Assembly: GCA_039654915.1 (NCBI GenBank)
Contig: CM077596.1
Coordinates: 930,001-994,000 of the forward strand
DNA: 64,000 bases
Reading direction: 5' to 3'
From: Aquilaria yunnanensis
Taxonomy: Eukaryota > Streptophyta > Magnoliopsida > Malvales > Thymelaeaceae
Shown here: positions 36,091 through 47,468 of the stretch, piece by piece
How the letters are laid out: each line of letters starts with the position of its first letter
Numbering within the stretch: the first letter of the stretch is position 1
The notes under the pieces: model-generated
What the model was told of the DNA's origin: nothing
Databases searched by the model: none
What the model saw: the letters and a program-made list of their open reading frames with translations, nothing else
Position numbers and translations under genes: made by a program

Positions 36091-39000
36091 ATGGCATCGT
36101 CCGTACGGCCGTCTCTCTCCTTTCTCAGGCGCACGGCCGCGCCACGTCTCGCCATTTCGATCTTGCACTCCCGCCTCCCTCGCCGCCTCGGTTTCTCTCG
36201 TCTTGCCAGCGGTACGCTCGGATTTCTTCATTTTCAATGAGCCACTGCTACAAATCCTGCATTCGGCATAGTTAATCTTGGAATGTGTTTTCTTTTCATC
36301 AAATTGTTTAGAATTACTGCTTTTAAGCACTTTGGTTATCCTATCTTTGTTGGTGTGATGTTGTTAGAAGGAATGGTTTGGCAATCCTGAAGCGAAGCAT
36401 CGGCATTTTGTTGGTACTTGATGAGGATTTTTTTGTCTCTAGAATAGCTGGATTTGGGCTTATCTGGAAATTGCTTTTTAGAATTCTAGTTCGATCATTA
36501 GGTTCTCCTTGATACAGAACAATCAACAGGTTGTACCTTGGAATGAAGTAATAGCAAGCATTTTTTACTTGTGGAACTTTCAGAGTTGTGGAAGTTGCAC
36601 GGTTGGGTTTCTTGCATACTAGTGGTTCATGTCTATTCACTTTCTCTTTACAAATTTAATGAAGCATGTTGGATATTCACACATTATGAAATTTGCCTAT
36701 TGTCAAAACTAGAACTACAACTAAAACTGATCAATTTATGACCTGCTGCTGTTCAAAATGGTTTCTGAAGCCTGAACTGTTATCCAGCTGTTCCACAATT
36801 GCGGTCAGTTGGTCTGAAAACTTCCAGGGCTTTGGAAGTTGAGACTAACACATTTAGGAGGCCTCTAGCTGGAAGTATGGCACAGGCTTGTACAGATGAT
36901 ACTGAAGAAAACATCTTGGAATGGGCCAAAAAGGACAAAAGAAGAATGCTCCATGTTGTTTACCGTGTTGGGGATTTGGAGAGGACAATCAAGTATCCAT
37001 CTTTGTGTAATTTTATTTCACTTTGCCTGAAAAATCAAGATATCTCTATTGTGCTTTTTCATTTGGATTTTCATGCATTCATAACTTAAGCAAAAACATC
37101 CGGTGACTGCAGATTTTATACTGAATGCTTGGGCATGAAGTTGCTGAGAAAACGTGATGTGCCAGAGGACAGATACATGAATGCATTTCTTGGATATGGC
37201 TCTGAAGATTTTCACTTTGTTATCGAAATTACTTACAGTAAGTTATTGAAATGTTCTTTATGTTTACTGGAGTTTTATTATATGCCTTTGATGTTTAAAT
37301 TTTTAGCTGTACCTCAAGGTAATACTGTGAGGTTCGCAAACAGGAAGTACAAGCTGTAAGTCTGGTAATGTGTAAGTGGTTATAGAAGACTTCGTTGGTC
37401 CATACTTATGCTTGCATCTGGAGTTCAGATTCTCTTATCTTGTAAACAACATTTGCTTTGTCTCCAATTGCTCTTTAAAAAGTAGACGAGATGAAAATTT
37501 AAATGAATCTTGAAAGAAAGATGTGATTATATGGTTGCATCTCGTTAATGTTGTTCTTGTGCATAGGTTTTTGTAGTTTTTTCTTTTCTAGTTTGGCTAC
37601 TTTCCTAAAATTTTGAGAGACAAATCTATGATTGGAGGATTATTTGGGGAACTTTTCTAACACAGTTGCTTGTGTGTGTTTTAGTTGTTCTGGGTTCGAG
37701 AATGTGGATTGGTTATCATATTCATTCCCTGTTTAAATACAAACTTTGGTATAATTCGCATTAACCTTAGGATTCAAATCCATTTGTTTATATCACTTCA
37801 TTTTATTGTGTTGACAGATTATGGAGTTGAAGAGTATGCCCATGGAACTGGATTTGGTCATTTTGGTATTGCTGTTGAGGACGTAAGCTTAAACTTGGTT
37901 TCATGACTCTGATATATTGTCACTGTTCGATTCTTCATGGACATGAAGGTTCTGCATGCTTGTTTAATTAGGTGGCCAAGACTGTGGAACTTATAAAGGC
38001 TAAGGGTGGCAAAGTAACTAGAGAACCTGGTCCTGTCAAAGGTGGGAAGACTGTTATTGCATTTCTTGAAGATCCTAATGGTTGTAAGTTTGAACTGCTG
38101 GAAAGGGGGCCTACTCCTGAACCGTTATGTCAAGTAATGCTTCGTGTTGGTGATCTTAATCGTTCCATAAATTTCTATAAGGAGGTTAGAAATTCTACAG
38201 AAAAGATCATAAATGATGCTTCTGTTTTATTTACATAAATTCTTGTTTGTTTGCTTGTATTCAATCCTTTACATAGGGTGTCTGCAACTTATGTATTTTT
38301 ATGCGCCTCCTATTGCATAGGCTTTTGGCATGGAGCTACTTAGAACAAGAGATTGTCCAGAGTACAAGGTACATTGACTTTAGCACCACTTTCTTTGCAG
38401 TGCAGCAATTGAAACATCTAATCTAGTCCAAAATAACCTTATCTAAGACAAAAGAGAAATGCCAGAAGGATGTTATAGTTTGTTCTTTGTTGTGCCTTAA
38501 TGTTGGAAATTATGATCTCAGATCTTGGCAACCTTCCTTTCCTAGACATTGACCACGAGAATTGTTAGTTCAGGGATTCAACATGAACCTTCTCCACATC
38601 AGAGTATAAACAGCCAGTATGTGTACTAGAATTGTTGTGCTTCACTACTGTCGGATTTGTTCTTTCTTAGATGATTTCTGCTATAAAAGTAACAGATTTA
38701 TCCACGAATAGCAGATCTCACAGTTTCAGAGTAAAGTTGGTGGAGGGTTGAGGGAAATAATGCCAAGTTTGTCCACGAACCATTTTAGGCAGTAGCTGGA
38801 TCTTCAAGGCATCACTTGCTGATTCATGCTTGTGGGTTTTTCATTTTCAGTACACAATAGCCATGATGGGTTACGGTCCTGAGGGTAAGAATGCTGTTCT
38901 GGAATTGACGTACAATTACGGGGTCACTGACTATGAGAAAGGAAATGCTTATGCTCAGGTTAAAATTCTCGGTCCTCTCATCCTTTTCCTTCATTTGTTT

Positions 39001-39511
39001 TGCAGCTGTAGTACTTGTTTTAGTTATACTCCGCCGGGGAAAACTTTTCTCTAAGCACTTGAATCTTGGCAGATAGCAATTGGCACTGATGATGTGTACA
39101 AAACCGCAAAAGCAGTAGAACTGTATGGCGGAAAAATTACTCATAAACCGGGACCCTTACCTGGCATCAACACCAAGATTATGGTGTGCCTAGACCCTGA
39201 TGGTTGGAAAACGGTATGCTTCCCTAGAGATTTACATATTCTTGTAAGAAATGTGGGTATATCATATCAAAACTTGAAAATGACTGGTTTTTGCATTGCC
39301 TTATTTGTTCCTGTACAATTTACGCATACATGAATAACGCGTACCAACTTCTGGCCATGTCTTTGCTCAAATCATAGCTGCTTTCTAACGACTTGTCTTT
39401 CTTTTGTTTTGGTTATTTAGCTTCCTGTGATGGTGCAACCAACTGTTTTCCTGTCTTAATTCCCAGGTTTTTGTTGACAACATTGATTTTCAGAAGGAAT
39501 TTGATGAGTGA
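36091..39511 (+). CDS. Glyoxalase I (lactoylglutathione lyase), two-domain, plastid-type, 9 exons
   Basis: Isomerises the glutathione-methylglyoxal hemithioacetal to S-lactoylglutathione, the first step of methylglyoxal detoxification. Exons: 36091-36211, 36788-36992, 37113-37237, 37818-37882, 37972-38184, 38321-38368, 38851-38958, 39073-39213 and 39467-39511, giving 356 aa with consistent phases. The start [12 protein letters not shown] opens an Arg/Ser-rich, acid-poor leader (about 1-45) like a chloroplast transit peptide; the first nine residues resemble those of Arabidopsis At1g67280. An in-frame ATG lies 12 bases upstream. Two vicinal-oxygen-chelate domains follow: [21 protein letters not shown] (from about residue 96) and [21 protein letters not shown]. 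Putative metal ligands in the first domain are His96 and Glu147. The final exon is only 45 bases ([14 protein letters not shown]). Confidence 0.94.
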
Positions 39512-41167
39512 GTTTTGGGCATATTTTCCTCCTTTGTGCGCAAAACCTTAATTTCAAGCTCCATGAGGGTCCCCAGACAGAAACATATACATCCAACCAA
39601 CCTTTTTTTTCTCCCTTGTAGAGGGCAATTTTGTAATTTCGCAGAGTTTATTGTTCTGATACCTATCTATGTTTCAGGAGAAGCCTACTTTAAGCATGAA
39701 AACATTTGACCCTGTTCTGTACGAATTCCATGGTCATGTTCTGTTTCACCCATTCAACACTTTTTTCTTGTTCAAAACTACTCTCATAGAAGATAAGAAT
39801 TAGGTTGTTACTCTTGGGGTAGTGCTTTAATTTGACTTCCATATAAAGCAGAAAAAAAAAAAAGTTCAGAAAAAAAGTAGAAGTTTGCGAAGAAAATATT
39901 GCTCAAAACCTTTGAGATAAGTTAATATCAGTTTTTAGTATCTACGAGGTATGAAAGGCCCGTGTGTTGCGGCGGTCATATAATGTTACAATATTAAGTA
40001 AAATAAAAATAAAAAAAAGTAATAAAAATAATTTAGGAACCAAAAGAGAAAATGTAAAAATTTTAAGCATTAAGAATTTAACAATTGACTTAAGAAAAGT
40101 TAAAAAAGAAAATCTTATTTCACTAAAAAAATAAACAAACCATGGTGATCAATATTTTAATTTAGAAAACAATACATCATAAAAAAAAAAAAATCAAGAG
40201 ATTAAACAAAAACAGTATAATTAAGTAGTTATTAAGTTCAGGGTCCACAATGTCAAGATAGTCAAACTCAAGGTCTAATATCAGAAACGGAAATAATATA
40301 GGGACTGGAAATGTATTTCACAAAAAAGAAAAGTGAAAGTAGAAGAATAGTGAGATCGACCCTCAAAAAGATATTTTCATTTGAAAATTTCACCAACCTT
40401 CCAAAAGAAGCAACCCAACCCAACATCAAAAAAGAAAAAAAGGAAAAGACAGGCAACAGAGTAGGTCACAACCCAGCTCAACATCGAAGGACAAAAGTAG
40501 AAAGATACTATAGTTTACTGTAGATAAAACGGTGGTTAGAATATAGCTAGGTTTTTTTAAGCGCACTTTGTAGCAAATATTTTTTTAATATAAATTTTGA
40601 CATTAAAACAAATAGCAATAATAAATAATTAAAAAATTCTCATTCATAAATGGATGTTAATCAATTAAATTTTGCTTCATTTTAATTTTGGGTTGGGTTT
40701 TCTTTATGTTATGTTCTTATTATTAAAATGACTAATTGTGATCAAAACATAATTCTATAAAACATAACACTACATGTGTTTCGAAATGATAAATATTTTT
40801 TGTCATAAAAAAATAATTTACTAAAAAGTTTCATCTCTTATTAATTTAAATTTCAATTTTTAATATCGATAAGAAATTTATTTAGTAAAATTCACTCAAA
40901 AGCTTTAGAGTTTAATAAAGTAATTCGATCCATCGATCCATAATTGTTAAAATTGAAAATGAATATGAAACATAACATTGTACATGTTTTGAAATGATGG
41001 ATAAAATTTTTCATTAAAAATTAATTCACTAAAATTTTTTTATCTCCTATTAACTAAAATTTCAATTTTTAATATTCTTTATAAATTTATTTAGAAAAAT
41101 CCATCTTCAATTTATTTATATTTTTTTTAACCTTTATTAAGTTAATTCTTAAAACCTTAATGTATTA
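39512..41167. other. Intergenic DNA downstream of glyoxalase I
   Basis: The first few hundred bases are the probable 3' untranslated region and terminator area. The rest is A/T-rich with no supported gene. A two-copy direct repeat lies at 40755-41110. Confidence 0.5.
40755..41110. repeat. Direct repeat, period about 210 bp, two diverged copies
   Basis: ACATAACACTACATGTG..TTTCGAAATGAT (about 40761) is repeated as ACATAACATTGTACATG..TTTTGAAATGAT (about 40970). Both are followed by AATTTCAATTTTTAATAT and AAATTTATTTAG. No gene is involved. Confidence 0.75.
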
Positions 41168-42173
41168 AGTTATTTCTTCAAGCTAAAGAAATAAACCATG
41201 ATTACCAAGATTTTGCTTTAGAAGACAATAAATAAAAAAATAACAAAAAAAATTAGAGATAAAGAGAACAAATTATGCTCACCAATGTCTTTCTTTAGAA
41301 AATAGTACATAAAACAACAACAAAAAAAAGCTTGGGATCAAGAGAGCAAATAGAGGAGCTAGATTAACAGTTACTCCTTCCGTCCCGATTTCTTTGATCC
41401 ATTTGACTTTTTAGGCTAATTTGACTTGAATTTTTTTTATATTATTGTTTGTTAGAAAAAAATATAAAAATATATATTTAGAAACTAGAGGTCTTGATTT
41501 ATCATTCACACATAAAATTTTTTCATTTATATGCTAAAATGTCTAAAATAAAAAATCATAGATTAATTGCTAAAACGTTAATGGTGCAAAGAATTTGGGA
41601 CGGAGGGAGTATAAAATTTGGGGAGCAAAATATAACATTGATGTAAATTTGAGTCTAAAATGGTATTTCTTTAAGCTAAAGAAATAAACCATGATTACCA
41701 AGATTTTTCTTTAGAAGACAATAAATAAAAAAATAACAAAAAAATTAGAGATAAAGAGAACAAATTATGCTCACCAATGTCTTTCCTTAGAAAATAATAC
41801 ATAAAACAACAACAAAAAAAAGCTTGGGATCAAGAGAGCAAATAGAAGAGCTAGATTAATAGTTATAAAATTTGGGGACCAAAATATAACATTGATTTAA
41901 ATTCGAGCCTAAAATGATATTTCTTCAAGCTAAAGAAATAAACCATGATTACCAAAATTTTGCTTTAGAAGACAATAAATAAAAAAATAACAAAAAAATT
42001 AGAGATAAAGAGAATAAATTATGCTCACCAATGTCTTTCCTTAGAAAATAGTACATAAAACAACAACAAAAAAAAGCTTGGGATCATGAGAGTAAATAGA
42101 AGAGCTAGATTAATACTTACAAAATTTGGGGACCAAAATATAACACTGATGTAAATTCGAGCCTAAAATGGAA
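41168..42173. repeat. Three-copy tandem repeat, ~255-bp unit
   Basis: The unit start ATTTCTTCAAGCTAAAGAAA (or TTTAAGC) occurs at 41172, 41664 and 41919. Copies 2 and 3 are 255 bp apart. Copy 1 is longer because it contains a 236-bp MITE; without it the spacing is about 254-255 bp. Copies are highly similar, with scattered substitutions (for example GGAGCTAG versus AGAGCTAG). No ORF. Confidence 0.93.
41374..41609. mobile_element. Stowaway-like (Tc1/mariner) MITE, 236 bp
   Basis: Termini CTCCTTCCGTCCC and GGGACGGAGGGAG are flanked by TA dinucleotides (41372-41373 and 41610-41611), the classical Stowaway signature. It interrupts the first copy of the 255-bp repeat. Copies 2 and 3 keep the uninterrupted or closely similar site (AATAGTTATAAAATTTGG in copy 2), which proves the insertion. 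Confidence 0.95.
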
Positions 42174-43735
42174 GCATTAGAAAGTTAGGGACTGAAATCG
42201 TGTTTTCACCGAAACAACATATGAAACAGATTGAAAGCGTAAAATTGCAATACAGATCCTCAGGGAATTCATCACCTTGCTAAAAAATCAAATCGTATCC
42301 AAAAAAATGAAAAAAAAAAATGACGAACGCAAAAAAAAAAAAAAAAAACTAATAAGGGCAAAAACGGTAAAGGCACTGTAGTGTACTGTAGTCCGAACAG
42401 TAACAGCCTCACGGCTTTTAGAATATAGTGTAATGACTTTACCCGACTTTCCTCCACACCACCTCTCATGCTCTTGAAAAATGGGCATTTAATTGATCGT
42501 GTTGTATGATAATTTTTCAGTGAAAACTGGAAAATTTTAAAGCTGCTACCAATGAAAAATATATAAAAAACTTACAAAAAATATTTCTTATAATAAATTG
42601 AAAGACTGGTAATGTGATGATTTGCAACTGTGGTGGAAGCAGTTTCCTAGTTTAAATGATACGTTAGAGTTAATAAGCCGGCTTTCTATTTTGAAATAGA
42701 CTTGTGAGCCGGCCGCGGACACGCAAAGTAACTAATGCTATTATAAGGTAGCTTCTTCAGCCAGCGCTCTAGGTTCGGCCAGTGGTTATGACTTATGAGA
42801 GGAGCTAGTGGCTCCATTCTTGTTTTTTTTTTTTTAAAACAAAATTGTTTTTCTCGTCTTTATCCAATTTATTTTTTTCCCCCTCTTTTGTCATCTCATG
42901 CAATAAAAGAAGGACTTTCAAGGTGAGTTAGTCTAAGGTTTGGGGTTCTTCCAAGGGATGAGGGGTTTAAATCTTACTAGCCCTCGCTTTCATTTTTTTT
43001 TTTATCTTTTTCAGTTTTTTATTATTTATTTTTTCAGTTTCATTTCTTATTTTAATTATTAGAAAATAAAAATCTAGTTCAAGAAAAAGAACAAATATGA
43101 ATGAATAAAAGAACGTATAGCAAAAAGAACAAACAATAATGAGTAAAAGAACATATAAGAACTAAAAATGAATAGAAAGAAAAAGAAAATATATGCTATT
43201 TGCTTACAAAAAAAAAAAAAAAAGAGAATAGCCAAACATTAAGTAGCATATATAACAGTTGAAAAAGAACAAAGAACAATTCATAAAAGAATATATGGGA
43301 ACTAAAAAAAAAAACAGAAACAAAAAAAAATATAGGAACTAAAAAAGAACAGATTTATAAAAAGAAAAAAACAACAATATATAAAATAACATATAGGAAA
43401 TAAAAAAAATAGCAACAAAAGAACATATAAGAATTGAAAAAGAACAAACAACAATACATAAAAGAACATATAAGAATTGAAAAAAAACATAAACAAAAGA
43501 AAATATAGCAACTGAAAAAGAATAGATTTATAAGAGAACAAACAACAATTAATAAAAGAACAAATAAAAAACAATATAAAAACAAAAATGAAATAAAATA
43601 GAGACAAAAGTGTAGAAAAATTAAAAAATGATGAGTTAAACTGGAAATAGAACAATAGATAAGGTTAAATAAAAGAGGGGTAGAAGCAAGGTATTAAATA
43701 TAATTACTGTTAGATATACTGCATCCCATATTTTT
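42174..43735. other. Intergenic DNA, low complexity in part
   Basis: No gene is supported. It includes long homopolymer A runs near 42305-42350 and a T/C-rich stretch near 42820-43030. The segment 43080-43620 is a degenerate A-rich repeat listed separately. Confidence 0.5.
43080..43620. repeat. Degenerate A-rich minisatellite-like region
   Basis: Variants of AAAAGAACATATAAGAA(C/T)T followed by GAAAAAGAACAAACAACAAT recur many times with irregular spacing of about 30-60 bp. The minus-strand open frames here (Phe/Leu/Tyr-only peptides) are artefacts of this composition. Confidence 0.75.
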
Positions 43736-44386
43736 AGGGGTGTAAATGAACAGCATGTTGTGAAATCGTTCTTGAATTGTTCAGTAAGAGTTTGTTTATA
43801 TTCGTTTATTTAGTTAAATGAATGAACACGAACATATTTTTTTGTTCGATTAGTTAAATGAACGAACACGAACAAGATTCCATTTGTTCATTTACGTTTA
43901 TGAACTGTTCGGTTATTGTTTGTTTATGTTCATTTATTTATTTGTTCATTTATATTGATTTATTTGTTTATTTATATATTAGTTGTACATTTATTATTAT
44001 ATATGTTTTATAGATCATGCATTTTAATTAGTGTTTACCTACTCCACTCATGTGATTATGCCCTAATCTTTCCCAAATTAATATATTGTTTTTGTTTCCA
44101 AAAAAATAATCAGCCATTTTTCTTATATCGTGAACTTGCTGCAGCATCAAGATGAACCCCATTGCCATAATCCATAATCTCTTTCACCATCATCTATTGC
44201 TCTGTTGGCTATTTCTAGACTCGCTTCAATTTAGATTGGCAGTAGTCATTAGGTTTAATTGTTCGTGTTCGTTTATTAAACGAACACAAATAGAGAAGTT
44301 GTGTTTGTGTTTATGTTCGTTTAAAGTCAAACAAACGAACATGAATATGGCTTGTTCGTATTCGTTCGATTTGTTTGCAGCCTTAT
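43736..44386. mobile_element. hAT-type non-autonomous element, 651 bp
   Basis: The left end AGGGGTGTAAATGAAC and the reverse complement of the right end, ATAAGGCTGCAAACAAATCG, form short imperfect TIRs typical of plant hAT elements. A perfect 8-bp target-site duplication ATATTTTT flanks the element (43728-43735 and 44387-44394). Subterminal GTTCGTTT/AAACGAAC motifs recur many times in both orientations, as expected for transposase binding sites. There is no transposase ORF. Confidence 0.85.
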
Positions 44387-45619
44387 ATATTTTTAAGATA
44401 TATCATGTCACATACCGTTACTGTTTTTATAAAAAAAAATATATATTATTTTAAGATGAAGTAAACTAAATCAAAATTTTTTGCACCTTTTTATATATAT
44501 TCTAATTTTTCTCATTATAATTTGTAAAAGATAAATAAAATATATAAGAAAGAAGATATTTTTTTTATAGAAAAAACAAAAAAAAATATGTATAAAGCAA
44601 AATAAATATTACTCAGCAAAAAAGCTAATTTATTGATAAATTAGAAAAATAAATAAATAATACTTTACTAATAACAATATATTTTCTAATATCCCATTGA
44701 GTCCCATTCAGTAATTTTTTATGTTAAAATATGAGTTAGAAGACTAAAATAAAAAAAGAAAGTAAAAGCAAAAGGAAAAGTAACCAAAAAATAAAATTAA
44801 ATATTTATGTTAAAACATGTGTATTAATTATATTTTACTATTTTATATATTCTATTTCACATATTTATATATGATATTTTGATGCAGAATGATAAAAATA
44901 AATATCTCACACATGTCCTACAAAAAATAGAATGCTGTGGTACATACCTCACGATATTTGTGATATACTACATTTCTCTTACAAAATGTACATAAAAAGT
45001 AATCATTATGCGAAATACTGAGATATTTTGAGCAAAAAAATAACAAAATGTGAAAATATTTATTTCATGTACCGCTTACTCGTGGTAAGTGGTATATTGC
45101 AGTATTAAATACCATGGGTAAGAGCTATAAAGAATAGAAATAATATAAAAATGAAAAAAAATAAAAAATAAAACAAAAAATGAAAAAAATATATTACAAA
45201 ATGAAAAAGAAAATAAAAAAACTAGAAAAAGAAGATTAAAAAACTGGGAACAATACAAAAAAAAAAGAAAAAGGTGGAAAAGGGGGGAAACAGGAAACAA
45301 AATTAAAGAAAAAAATTAATAAATAATAATAAAAAGAAACAGTTGGCCTAGCAGTGAATTGAATCTGCATCGGCGGGTTCACCTCCATAGCAGGAACCAC
45401 TCCGCCAGACACAGATCTTCGTCTGAAATTTATATAACTTTGGGCAAAAATGTCAGATCTTGAATTTTGTAGGGTGGTGCTTGATATTAACCAGGTTCAT
45501 GTAAGACTTAACTCTTCATTTAATGCGCAAAATTATCATCGTCAAAAATAGAAAAACTTTGTGATCAAGTCAAAGTAACTTGACCAGCGCAATTCAAGCT
45601 TGGCAAAAAGAAACTGTAA
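44387..45619. other. Intergenic AT-rich DNA
   Basis: No gene is supported. A slightly GC-richer island at about 45340-45420 has weak tRNA-like features (see rejected items). Confidence 0.45.
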
Positions 45620-45922
45620 GGGTAAATGGCACCAACTGTCATCAAACTATTATCTATGTTGCACTTTTATCCTCAAACTATGAAATGTTGCATGATTCAT
45701 CCTAAACTAATCACAATATTGCATTGTTCATCCTCTGTCCATTCCCACCGTTAAACACTCGCAAAATGACTCAATTGCAACAACATGAAATATTATGACT
45801 GAACTGAACAACAATAGAAAAATTGAAAGTCTAAAAACGACATTCAACTGAAAAATCAAAATTAAACTTACGTTTTAAGAAAAATAGGGTAATAAACAAT
45901 AAAGGAAATTAAAATTAAACAC

Positions 45923-45963
<41 letters not shown>
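45923..45963. repeat. (AAT)n microsatellite
   Basis: Uninterrupted AAT triplets, about 13 units, inside the 1.68-kb TIR element. Confidence 0.97.
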
Positions 45964-45965
<2 letters not shown>

Positions 45966-46182
45966 TAGAAGTGATAATATCATATCATATCTTTATATAT
46001 ATTATGTTTTGTTAATAATAAAAATAAAAATAAAAACAAATTAAATTAATAATAAATAAAATAATTGAAATACAATAAACTAAAGAATTTATCAAACTAA
46101 AATGAAATATTAAATAAAAATATAAAAATAAATAAGAGGGCATAATAAAATTAAAAAAATTCTTATTAAATTAAAAAAAATA

Positions 46183-46455
46183 CTCCTTTTGTCCTACTTT
46201 CTTTTCTTTATTTGACTTTTTGAAGTAGTTTGACTTGAATTTATTCATATTATTTTTTGTTAGAAAAAATAATATGAATAAATTCAAGTCAAACTACTTC
46301 AAAAAGTCAAATAAAAATATATATTTAGAAACTATAGGTCTTGATTTATCATTCATATATAAAAGTATTTCATTTATATACTAAAATATTAAAAATAAAA
46401 ATTATAGATTAATTGCTGAAAGGTGAATGATGCAAATAATTTGGGACAGAAAGAG
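46183..46455. mobile_element. Stowaway-like MITE with an internal perfect hairpin, 273 bp
   Basis: Termini CTCCTTTTGTCC and GGGACAGAAAGAG are flanked by TA. The body is related to the MITE at 41374-41609 (shared AAATATATATTTAGAAACTA and GGTCTTGATTTATCATTCA). It also carries an extra inverted copy of its own left subterminal sequence, making perfect 52-bp arms (46207-46258 and 46264-46315) around a 5-base loop. Confidence 0.93.
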
Positions 46456-47468
46456 TAATAAAATAAAACGTATAAAAAATAAAATAGTAAAAAATTAAAT
46501 AAAATAATATAAATAATTAAAATAAAATAAATAAATCATAAAATTTTGAAAACATAAAAGTAAAAAAAATACAAATGAGGAATAAAAATAAAAAATCTTT
46601 AGTTTTGAAAAATTAGTAAATGAAAGAAAAAAGAGGAAAGTAAAAGATAAGCGTAACTTAAAAATAAAATAAACCGATAGGATAAAAAATGGTAACATGT
46701 TTATTTTTGTTGTTTTCTTATATTTTTTATGTGTTAACTTTTTCATATTTTATTTATTTATTTCAGTTGTTGAAAGTATAATCAACTATGTGCCTTTGCA
46801 TTAGGAAAGAACCACATGAGGATATGTAAAGAGTATTTAGGTCATTTCACCGTAATCATATATTTTTATTATTTTATTTTTATGATTTCATTATTCTATT
46901 ATTTTTCCTGCTAGTATTTAATATTTTATTTCTCATTTTTTATTTCATTTTTTATTATTTATATATAAAAGTGTGATATGATTATTTAAATTATTTGATG
47001 AAAAATATATTTTTCGTAAAACATAAGTTTTAATTTTTTTATTTATGGTTGAAGTGTTTTGTGAGGCCTTTAATTTTAGTATTTTGTTCAGTTCATTCCA
47101 ATATTTCATTTTATTGCAATTTAGTCATTGTTCTGTAGCGTTTAACAACGGTACGATTACGAATGAAGTATTGAAGTTAAGATCAAATTTCAATGATAAA
47201 ACACTACTAATAGTTCAGGACAAATGATGCAACATATCATAGTATGAGAATGAAAGTGGAATATAGGTAGTAGTTGGAGGACAATTAGTGTGTTAAACTG
47301 TAACAGAAAAATAATCGGACCGTGCGTAGTACTACAACCCGACCGGCTTAAGGCTCGAGGAGTGAAATGAAATCAAACCGTTAAACCCTACAAAACTCCT
47401 AGACGACATGAGAAGTAGAATTTAGGGAAAAATCTTTGAATTCCATTCAGAGAGTAAAGCCGATTGGC

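Larger units (their letters stand above)
45620..47295. mobile_element. 1.68-kb TIR element (MULE/hAT-like) just upstream of the RNA methyltransferase gene
   Basis: The left end GGGTAAATGGCACCAACTG and the reverse complement of the right end, TAACACACTAATTGTCC, are followed by matching blocks. These include TTGCACTTTTATCCTCA versus TTCCACTTTCATTCTCA, and ATGTTGCATGATTCATCCT versus ATGTTGCATCATTTGTCCT. A perfect 8-bp duplication AACTGTAA flanks the element (45612-45619 and 47296-47303). The interior is extremely AT-rich and holds an AAT microsatellite and a nested Stowaway MITE. Confidence 0.8.

Noticed and set aside
43302..43655. Long minus-strand frames giving Phe/Leu/Tyr-rich peptides
   Set aside because: They are translations of a degenerate A-rich repeat; composition explains the open frames and there is no start context or domain.
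45346..45420. tRNA-like sequence (minus strand GTCTGGCGGAGTGGTTCCTG and GCAGATTCAATTC)
   Set aside because: Box-A- and box-B-like motifs are present, but I could not fold a full cloverleaf and the box B departs from GGTTCGAATC; at best a degraded tRNA or SINE fragment.
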